From NCBI GenBank assembly GCA_024762915.1, contig JANTGL010000054.1, positions 1 to 11,592 on the forward strand: a DNA stretch of 11,592 bases, read 5' to 3'. Below, piece by piece: positions 1 to 5,947 of this stretch. Both the position numbers and the translations under genes were made by a program. The notes under the pieces were generated by a model that searched no databases, was not told the origin of the DNA, and was given only the letters and a program-made list of their open reading frames with translations. Position 1 is the stretch's first letter. The number at the start of each line of letters is the position of its first letter. Source of the stretch: Bacteroidales bacterium. Lineage in GTDB: Bacteria > Bacteroidota > Bacteroidia > Bacteroidales > JAADGE01.

Positions 1-1097
1 GCTTCTGCTGTTATTTCACACATTTTCATTAAAGCCAATTCTACTTGCAAACGTTTATTTTTGCTTACTTTATATGATAAATCTGTTTGATTTGAAATGT
101 CTAAAGCTTTAAGTAAGAAATAAATATCCGTATTTTGAGCTTGTTGTAAATATTTTTGTTTAATATTTGAACCTACTTCGAGCAATTCAACGGTTGCAGA
201 ATCTTTACAAACCATTAAATCTCTGAAATGAGAACTTAAACCGCTGATAAAATGATGTCCGTCAAAACCGTTATTCAATATTTCGTTAAAAATCAATAAA
301 GATTGAGAAATATTATTTTCATAAATAAAATCCGTCAGTTTAAAATAATAATCATAATCAAGAACATTGAGATTTTCAATGGTCTCTTTATAGGTAATTT
401 TCTTACCGGAAAAACTGACAATTTGATCGAAAAATGACAAAGCATCTCTCATAGCACCGTCAGATTTCTGAGCAATGATATTCAATGCATCTTTTTCGGC
501 ATCAACACCTTCTTTATCCGCAACATAAGACAAATAATTTACGGTATCTTCAACTTTTATTCTGTTAAAATCAAAAATTTGACAACGCGATAAAATTGTC
601 GGTAAAATTTTATGTTTTTCAGTTGTTGCCAGTACAAATATTGCATAATCAGGCGGTTCTTCCAAAGTTTTTAAAAAGGCATTAAACGCTTGTGATGACA
701 GCATATGAACCTCATCAATTATATACACACTGTGTGTCCCTATTTGCGGAGGAATACGAACTTGCTCAATTAAATTTCGAATATCTTCAACGGAATTATT
801 GGATGCTGCATCCAGTTCATGAATATTGTATGAACGATTCTCATTAAACGCTTTACAAGATTCACATTCGTTACAAGCTTCAAATTCATTCGTCGGATTT
901 GAACAATTAATTGTTTTTGCAAAGATTCTGGCACATGTTGTCTTCCCCACTCCTCTCGGCCCGCAAAACAAATAAGCATGAGCCAATTGTTTTGTTTTAA
1001 CGGAGTTTTTCAAAGTTGTTGTTATCGATTGCTGACCAACGACTGATTTAAAATCATGAGGGCGATATTTTCTGGCAGATACAATGAAGTTTTCCAT
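1..1097 (-). CDS. dnaX: DNA polymerase III subunit gamma/tau, N-terminal part (gene runs off the left edge)
   Basis: This is the AAA+ ATPase subunit of the clamp loader, which opens the beta sliding clamp and loads it on primed DNA. The frame is open from an ATG at 1097 to the window edge, giving 365 codons. The translation begins MENFIVSARKYRP. It has a Walker A motif GPRGVGKT at residues 46-53 and a four-cysteine zinc module at C65, C75, C78 and C81 (C-x9-C-x2-C-x2-C). The Walker B motif is IIDEVHML around 126-132, and the TILSRCQ segment with the SRC motif is at 167-173. All are hallmarks of DnaX. The AAA+ core and the start of the collar domain are present. The tau-specific C-terminus, and any programmed frameshift site, would lie outside the window. 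No stop or frameshift is seen. The next gene upstream on the same strand is a glycosyltransferase, 167 bp away and probably unrelated in function. Confidence 0.96.
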   Translation of the reverse strand, partial: MENFIVSARKYRPHDFKSVVGQQSITTTLKNSVKTKQLAHAYLFCGPRGVGKTTCARIFAKTINCSNPTNEFEACNECESCKAFNENRSYNIHELDAASNNSVEDIRNLIEQVRIPPQIGTHSVYIIDEVHMLSSQAFNAFLKTLEEPPDYAIFVLATTEKHKILPTILSRCQIFDFNRIKVEDTVNYLSYVADKEGVDAEKDALNIIAQKSDGAMRDALSFFDQIVSFSGKKITYKETIENLNVLDYDYYFKLTDFIYENNISQSLLIFNEILNNGFDGHHFISGLSSHFRDLMVCKDSATVELLEVGSNIKQKYLQQAQNTDIYFLLKALDISNQTDLSYKVSKNKRLQVELALMKMCEITAE

Positions 1098-1107
1098 AAT
1101 TCGGTTA

Positions 1108-1139
1108 CAAAAATATAAAAGAAATACGCAATATCCAAT
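1108..1139 (-). promoter_or_regulatory. Possible Bacteroidetes-type promoter of dnaX
   Basis: Read on the minus strand, TATTTTTG (1115-1108) matches the -7 consensus TAnnTTTG exactly. ATTG (1139-1136) lies 20 bases upstream and matches TTTG at three of four positions. The predicted transcription start would be only about 5 bases before the dnaX ATG at 1097, an unusually short leader, so either the leader is minimal or the match is fortuitous. Confidence 0.4.
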
Positions 1140-1188
1140 TTGAATTATTAACCTTTTTTAATCAATGATGTTGATTTTATTTATAAAG

Positions 1189-1210
1189 ATTTGCAAATTA
1201 ACCGGTTAAT
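1189..1210. repeat. Two overlapping palindromes between the glycosyltransferase gene and dnaX
   Basis: ATTTGCAAAT (1189-1198) and ATTAACCGGTTAAT (1197-1210) are both perfect palindromes and share two bases. A further inverted repeat, AATCAA-5 nt-TTGATT, lies at 1160-1176. They sit about 90-110 bp upstream of the dnaX start and 55-75 bp downstream of the glycosyltransferase stop. They could be an operator or part of a termination region. There is no T-tract on the minus strand that would make a standard intrinsic terminator. The sequence is seen directly; any function is a guess. Confidence 0.5.
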
Positions 1211-1264
1211 CAAAACATTAACTTTTTATGTTTAAAATTAAAATCAAAAAAACTATTTTGACAG

Positions 1265-2572
1265 TTAGAATTTAATTATCAAATTTGCTAATTGTCGAGC
1301 CGTTTCATAACGGCTCATTCTTTTTATTAATTCGCTGTTTGTATCATTCAAAAGGACTTCTCTTTTTTTTGAAGAATCATATATTTTATGAATAAACTCG
1401 ACAGCTTCCGAAACTTCATTTTTTGCAACTGTTTTAGTATGTTTTAATTGATTTAACATCCAAGCAGATTCACCGTTTACATTTCCGAAAGATAAAATCG
1501 GGTTGCCCGTAGCCATATATTCAGCCGTTTTACCGGATATTAATATTTGACTTTGTTCAGTTTCAGGCAAGCAGCTGACTAATAAATTCGAAGATTTCAT
1601 AATTCGTATTGCTTCTTCATGAGAAACATAGCCGTGATACAGAATCTTTAAACCGGGCAATTCATTTTTAAAATCCTCAAGAATGGTATCCGGAATATTT
1701 CCTGCAAAATTTAATCGAATTTCAGAGTCGGGGATTGTTTCCTTTAAAAAACCTTTAATTGATTGAATAAAAGACTTATACGGACTGTTTTGAGTAAGTA
1801 AGCCGATATAAGAAATTTCAAAAAAATCGGTTCGTTCAAACTCAATTTTATTAAATAATTCAGAATCATAACCGTTATAAATAAATTTAATTTTATCATT
1901 GATATTTTCTGATTTACCGGCCAGAAGTTCCTTCATTTTAAAACCGACGGTTAAAATTAGATCTGCTTCATCTAAAACTTTTTTTTCTAAACGTTTATCT
2001 TTACTTACGGCTCTTCGTGTTCTGATCAAATCTTTATTATAATACAAATCCGACCAAGGATCTCTGAAATCGGCCATCCATTTTAATCCGAATCTTTTTT
2101 TAAATCGTTTCCCTATCAGATGTGTAGAATGCGGCGGACCCGTTGTAAGAATCAAATCAATTTTATAATTTTTTATAATTTCCTTTGCTTTACGAAAAGC
2201 AAAAATATTCCATATCTTACGTGCATCCGGAATAAACAAACTACCTCTTATAAATTTTGAAACAAAAACAATAAAATTGCCTTTTTCCGATTTTATTTCA
2301 CCTTGCGGAATCCCTTTTTTACGGTTCCCCGAAGTTAATAAGGAATATATTTTCAAAGGTTCAAAAGAAGTTGTTTTAAAAACCTTAATATTTTTAACTT
2401 CAGTATTTAATTTCTCATCAATCTGACGATATGAAGCGTATTTTTCAGAAACTGTTAAAACAACGGGTTCAAGACCGAAATCAGATAAATATTTTGCAAA
2501 ATACATCCATCGCTGTACACCGGAACCTCCGCTCGGCGGCCAATAATATGTTATTATCAATACTTTTTTCAT
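1265..2572 (-). CDS. Glycosyltransferase, GT4/GT-B-like
   Basis: A 435-residue cytoplasmic or membrane-associated glycosyltransferase that probably transfers a sugar from an activated donor onto a polysaccharide, lipopolysaccharide or glycan intermediate. The substrate cannot be told from sequence. The N-terminal Rossmann half starts MKKVLIITYYWPP and has the glycine-rich loop PPSGGSGVQR (residues 12-21). TTGPPHSTHLIG (143-154) and DFRDPW (168-173) are typical of this Bacteroidota subgroup. The C-terminal half has IYNGYD (231-236) and KTAEYMATGNPIL (348-360), the position of the donor-binding glutamate region of GT4 enzymes. Length is normal for the family. No signal peptide or transmembrane segment is evident. 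It stands alone: the COG2509 gene is divergent and dnaX is 167 bp downstream, so it is not in an obvious polysaccharide cluster. Confidence 0.88.
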   Translation of the reverse strand: MKKVLIITYYWPPSGGSGVQRWMYFAKYLSDFGLEPVVLTVSEKYASYRQIDEKLNTEVKNIKVFKTTSFEPLKIYSLLTSGNRKKGIPQGEIKSEKGNFIVFVSKFIRGSLFIPDARKIWNIFAFRKAKEIIKNYKIDLILTTGPPHSTHLIGKRFKKRFGLKWMADFRDPWSDLYYNKDLIRTRRAVSKDKRLEKKVLDEADLILTVGFKMKELLAGKSENINDKIKFIYNGYDSELFNKIEFERTDFFEISYIGLLTQNSPYKSFIQSIKGFLKETIPDSEIRLNFAGNIPDTILEDFKNELPGLKILYHGYVSHEEAIRIMKSSNLLVSCLPETEQSQILISGKTAEYMATGNPILSFGNVNGESAWMLNQLKHTKTVAKNEVSEAVEFIHKIYDSSKKREVLLNDTNSELIKRMSRYETARQLANLIIKF

Positions 2573-2601
2573 AAATGTATTTAAAACTTTTAACGATTTT
2601 G

Positions 2602-2632
2602 TAAAAATACATATTCAAAACTAAACAACAAG
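2602..2632 (-). promoter_or_regulatory. Weak candidate promoter for the glycosyltransferase gene
   Basis: On the minus strand CTTG (2632-2629) and TATTTTTA (2609-2602) are spaced by 19 bases. They match TTTG and TAnnTTTG at three of four and seven of eight positions (five of the six fixed positions in the -7 element). The -7 box is 29 bases from the ATG at 2572, a reasonable leader. The last G of the -7 element is missing. Confidence 0.33.
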
Positions 2633-2654
2633 ATTTTAACAATCAATCTTTTTG

Positions 2655-2685
2655 TTTGTTGCTTCAATTTAACTCCTTATTTTTG
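2655..2685 (+). promoter_or_regulatory. Bacteroidetes-type promoter of the FAD dehydrogenase gene
   Basis: TTTG at 2655-2658, exactly 19 bases, then TATTTTTG at 2678-2685. Both elements match the Bacteroidetes primary sigma factor consensus perfectly. Transcription would start near 2690, leaving a leader of about 15 bases before the ATG at 2706. No Shine-Dalgarno sequence is visible, as is usual in this phylum. Confidence 0.65.
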
Positions 2686-2705
2686 TATTCAATAAAAATT
2701 CCAAT

Positions 2706-3959
2706 ATGAAAACAGCAGTCATCGGATTCGGAGCAGCAGCCATCGGTTTTGTCGAAAGGATGAAAAATACGAATCATGAAATACACATTTACGAAAAAGG
2801 AAAAGATATTTACTCTTCCAGTATATCGGGCATTCGAGCTGACGGAAAGTTATTTGTGTCTAAAGAAATGGGAGGAAATATTGACATTGAATTAAATCTT
2901 CAAAAAAAAATAGTCGATTATTATATAGAAAAATCCGGAAGTGATGAATATGAAACCGGAAAATCTTTTAAAACGGAAAATTATTATAATACGTTTTACG
3001 GTCACGGTTTTTTACCCGTAAAAGCAGATTTTTATCATTTGGGAACCGATCAATTAAAAACAGTTCTTTTTAATGTATTTGAAGATTTTAAATCACATAA
3101 AAACATTCATTTTCATTTTAATAATGAAGTTCGTAATGTTGATATAAAAAATGATAAAATTCTCATAAACAACAGTGATGAATATGATTTTGTAATGGTA
3201 GGCGTAGGCAGAAGCGGACATAAATTAATCAAATCAATTATAGAAACCCACCCCGAATTAATTCTGAACAATAAAAAGCTGGATTTAGGAATTCGATATG
3301 AAGTTCCGGATCATATTGTTGCCGATTTAAATAAAGAAATGTATGAATTTAAAATAAAATACAAAAGCAGAACAGGTTATATGGTCAGGACTTTTTGCAA
3401 TAATCCGTCGGGTTTTGTTGTACGTGAAAATTACGGTGATTTCGTTACCGTGAACGGACATGCAAAACTGAAAGAGAAAAGTAAAAATACGAATTTTGCC
3501 ATCCTTACAACCGTTGAATTAACACAACCTTTTAATGATCCCACGGGATTCGGTTCATACATTGCAAAACTCTCAAATCTGCTTGCCGGAGAAGATAAAG
3601 TGATTTTACAAACCTATGCAAAATTTAAAAACTCCAAACGATCAAAACATCTTTACCGAGTTCAACCGACACTTTCATCAAAACAATACATTCTCGGAGA
3701 TGTCAATCTCGCTTTTCCGAGACGGATTATTGAAAGCATTATTGATTTTATTGAAAATTTGGAAAAAGTAATTCCCGGAATTGCTGCCGACGATAATTTG
3801 GTTTATGCACCGGAAATTAAATTTTATTCTAATGTTTTGGATAATAATAAGTTCAAAAATTTAAAATTCGGGGGCGATTGTTCCGGATTAACACGTTCCA
3901 TTATTTATGCAACCGCTCACGGTTGGATGGTTGCCGACGAAATTGTCAATAAAAAATAA
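2706..3959 (+). CDS. FAD-dependent dehydrogenase, COG2509-like
   Basis: A 417-residue flavoprotein of the uncharacterised FAD-dependent dehydrogenase group; its substrate is unknown. The N-terminus is a dinucleotide-binding Rossmann fold with GFGAAAIG (residues 7-14), followed by the acidic residue E30 in IYEKG that would bind the FAD ribose. HLGTDQL (111-117), GVGRSGH (166-172) and the block RTFCNNPSGFVV (228-239), where related proteins have a FC-x-P-G-G/S-like segment, fit COG2509. The C-terminal FGGDCSGLTRS (388-398) followed by a helix ending near VADEI is the second FAD-contact motif, written GD-x-A/S-G-hT/S-R in relatives. There is no signal peptide, so it is cytoplasmic. The gene has its own promoter and converges on tatC with only 9 bp between stops, so it is probably monocistronic. 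The family call rests on remembered motifs, not a search. Confidence 0.8.
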   Translation: MKTAVIGFGAAAIGFVERMKNTNHEIHIYEKGKDIYSSSISGIRADGKLFVSKEMGGNIDIELNLQKKIVDYYIEKSGSDEYETGKSFKTENYYNTFYGHGFLPVKADFYHLGTDQLKTVLFNVFEDFKSHKNIHFHFNNEVRNVDIKNDKILINNSDEYDFVMVGVGRSGHKLIKSIIETHPELILNNKKLDLGIRYEVPDHIVADLNKEMYEFKIKYKSRTGYMVRTFCNNPSGFVVRENYGDFVTVNGHAKLKEKSKNTNFAILTTVELTQPFNDPTGFGSYIAKLSNLLAGEDKVILQTYAKFKNSKRSKHLYRVQPTLSSKQYILGDVNLAFPRRIIESIIDFIENLEKVIPGIAADDNLVYAPEIKFYSNVLDNNKFKNLKFGGDCSGLTRSIIYATAHGWMVADEIVNKK

Positions 3960-3968
3960 TACCGATTA

Positions 3969-4805
3969 TTAAGCTGTTGTTGAAACATCATCCGATATAA
4001 ATTTTTTATTATTTCGTTTTTCAACCCGTTTTGAAATTCCGATACCCACTTCATAAAGAAGGATCAAAGGCAAACTGACCAGAATTTGCGAAAAAATATC
4101 CGGCGGTGTAATTATAGCTGATAAAGCAAGTATAACAACCAAAGAGTGTTTTCGATATTTTTTTAAGAATTTTGGTGTTACCAATCCGATTTTGCTTAAA
4201 AAGAAAATCAAAATCGGTAATTCAAAAACCACGGCTGAAGCTAAAACAACTGATGTAAACGTTTGAATGTAAGAATTTAAGTTAATTTTATTTACAACCT
4301 CGTGACTGACATTGTAAGTTCCCAAAAAATTCATTGACAAAGGGACAATTATATAATATCCGAATAAAGCACCGAGTGAAAATAATACGGAAGCAAAAAA
4401 AACAGCACCTCTGCTGTGTTTAATTTCTTTTTTTTTCAAAGCCGGTTTCAGAAAAAGCCAAAACTCATTAAAAACAAAGGGAAAAGCAATAACCAATCCG
4501 ACAATTAAGGAGACCGTGATATGGGTCATAAATTGACCGGTCATTTTAATATTTATAATACTGAACGGTGTTTGATTAATACAAATTGATTTTAATCCTA
4601 AAAATTCGCCCAAACTGCACATCGTTCTGTTGGTAATAAAATCAGGTGTTTTTGGCGCAAGCAGAACTTCATTAAAAATAAAATTCTTAAAAAAAAATGC
4701 TGCAAATGCCAGTATTATGATATATAAAATTGAACGTATTAAGTGTTTTCGTAAAGATTCTAAATGTTCTAAAAATGACATTTCATTCGGTTTCTTCTTT
4801 CCCAT
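3969..4805 (-). CDS. tatC: Sec-independent protein translocase subunit TatC
   Basis: TatC is the polytopic inner-membrane subunit that recognises twin-arginine signal peptides and, with TatA/TatB-type partners, exports folded proteins. The protein has 278 residues and about six hydrophobic segments, near 22-40, 86-112, 133-156, 180-204, 218-236 and 238-256. Conserved signatures are the cytoplasmic N-terminal EHLESLRKHL (13-22), FWLFLKPALKKKE (115-127) in the first cytoplasmic loop, FELP (194-197) and LSAIITPPDIFSQ (228-240). The first periplasmic loop (about 41-85) is long and carries two cysteines, C63 and C75. The start at 4805 is chosen because it gives the normal lysine-rich cytoplasmic lead; Met9 is an alternative. 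It follows kdsD by 51 bp on the same strand and is likely cotranscribed with it. No tatA-like gene is in the window. Confidence 0.95.
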   Translation of the reverse strand: MGKKKPNEMSFLEHLESLRKHLIRSILYIIILAFAAFFFKNFIFNEVLLAPKTPDFITNRTMCSLGEFLGLKSICINQTPFSIINIKMTGQFMTHITVSLIVGLVIAFPFVFNEFWLFLKPALKKKEIKHSRGAVFFASVLFSLGALFGYYIIVPLSMNFLGTYNVSHEVVNKINLNSYIQTFTSVVLASAVVFELPILIFFLSKIGLVTPKFLKKYRKHSLVVILALSAIITPPDIFSQILVSLPLILLYEVGIGISKRVEKRNNKKFISDDVSTTA

Positions 4806-4856
4806 TATTTATCTGTTTTTTAAAATATCAATTGCTCATTTTCAATTATTAATTAT

Positions 4857-5825
4857 TTATACAAATCCTTCTTTTAACATATCATGAATATGGATAATTC
4901 CCAAATAGTTTCCGCTTTTACAAACAACCAATGATGTTATGTTATGGCTTCTCATTAATTCAAAAGCATCAATAGCAAAAGCTTCAGGACTTATTTTTAT
5001 CGGATTAACACTCATAATATCCTTTGCAACAATATCTTCCAACGAATTTGTTTTTACCAACATCCGCCTTAAATCACCATCGGTAATAATTCCTGCCAAT
5101 TGATTATTTTCATTTAATACTGCCGTTGCCCCTAGTCTTTTTTCCGAAATTTCAATTATTACATCTTTTAGTTTTGCATCAACATTTACTTTGGGAATCT
5201 CATTCATTCCGTACAAATCATCAACTCTCAAGTACAACCGCTTTCCCAAAGAACCTCCGGGATGATATTTTGCAAAATCTCTGTCAGAAAAATTCCGAGC
5301 ATCTAATAAGCTGACAGCCAATGCGTCACCCATAACCAATTGAGCCGTTGTACTGGAAGTCGGGACTAAATTATTGGGACAGGCTTCCGATTCAACCGTT
5401 GTTTTAATCACATAATCCGCTTGTTTTGCAAGATAAGAATCCGTATTTGAAACAAAAGCAATTAACGAATTTCCGAAACTTTTAATATAAGGTACCAAAA
5501 CTTTTATTTCCGGAGTATTTCCGCTTTTGGATAAACAAATAACAACATCATCGGGTCGGATAATCCCCAAATCACCGTGAATAGCATCAGCGGCATGCAT
5601 AAATACCGAAGGTGTTCCGGTTGAGTTTAAAGTCGCCGTTATTTTCTCTGCAATAATAGCACTTTTACCGATTCCGGTAATAATGACCCTTCCTTTACTT
5701 TCATGAATAAGCTTGACACATTCGGCAAAAGTTTCATCAATAAAATTCGTTAAATTTGAAACAGATTCAGATTCTTTCCGTATAACTTCGAGTCCCGTTT
5801 TAATAATTTGCTGAAAATTTTTCAC
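4857..5825 (-). CDS. kdsD: Arabinose-5-phosphate isomerase, KpsF/GutQ/KdsD family
   Basis: This cytoplasmic enzyme interconverts D-ribulose 5-phosphate and D-arabinose 5-phosphate, the first step towards Kdo for lipopolysaccharide. Of 322 residues, about 1-200 form the SIS sugar-isomerase domain and about 205-322 two CBS domains. Visible motifs are GIGKSAIIAEK (51-61), HGDLG (83-87), SGNTPE (101-106), EACP (147-150), PTSSTTA (155-161) and HPGGSLGK (188-195). K54, E106, E147 and H188 align at a constant offset with the catalytic residues I recall for E. coli KdsD (K59, E111, E152, H193). GITDGDLRR (245-253) marks the first CBS domain. The start codon is GTG: an in-frame TAA lies at 5832-5834 and the next in-frame Met is residue 76, inside the SIS fold. 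tatC follows after 51 bp. A GutQ- or KpsF-type role cannot be excluded, but with no sorbitol or capsule genes nearby the general Kdo role is most likely. Confidence 0.93.
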   Translation of the reverse strand: MKNFQQIIKTGLEVIRKESESVSNLTNFIDETFAECVKLIHESKGRVIITGIGKSAIIAEKITATLNSTGTPSVFMHAADAIHGDLGIIRPDDVVICLSKSGNTPEIKVLVPYIKSFGNSLIAFVSNTDSYLAKQADYVIKTTVESEACPNNLVPTSSTTAQLVMGDALAVSLLDARNFSDRDFAKYHPGGSLGKRLYLRVDDLYGMNEIPKVNVDAKLKDVIIEISEKRLGATAVLNENNQLAGIITDGDLRRMLVKTNSLEDIVAKDIMSVNPIKISPEAFAIDAFELMRSHNITSLVVCKSGNYLGIIHIHDMLKEGFV

Positions 5826-5846
5826 AATTTTTTATTTATTTTTTTG

Positions 5847-5895
5847 CAAAATTAGTTTTTTGTCTAATTTTATTTTTAATTTAGCTACAAATATA
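5847..5895 (-). promoter_or_regulatory. Two candidate -7 elements for kdsD-tatC
   Basis: On the minus strand TAATTTTG (5854-5847) and TATATTTG (5895-5888) each match TAnnTTTG perfectly. They lie 21 and 62 bases from the GTG start. The first has no recognisable TTTG at the right distance. The second has ATTG 17 bases upstream, slightly short of the usual 19-21. One of them probably drives kdsD-tatC. In the same 122-bp gap I see no convincing promoter for the divergent recQ. Confidence 0.35.
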
Positions 5896-5947
5896 TTCAA
5901 ATAAATTACAAACAATATTAAAAACTCCGGGAAACAGAGAATAAAAA

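Noticed and set aside
770..979. Minus-strand 69-codon open frame
   Set aside because: It lies in another frame inside dnaX, whose own frame carries the Walker A and zinc motifs across the same bases.
3950..3970. AATAAT-ACCG-ATTATT hairpin at the convergent stops, considered as a terminator
   Set aside because: The six stem pairs are all A-T and no T-tract follows on either strand; too weak to call.
4630..4887. Plus-strand 85-codon open frame opposite tatC
   Set aside because: It is antisense to the N-terminal coding region of tatC; its sequence is low-complexity and lysine/phenylalanine-rich, as expected of a shadow frame.
5859..5889. TTTG then TAGCTACA at 19-base spacing as a recQ promoter
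   Set aside because: The -7 element matches TAnnTTTG at only three of the six fixed positions.
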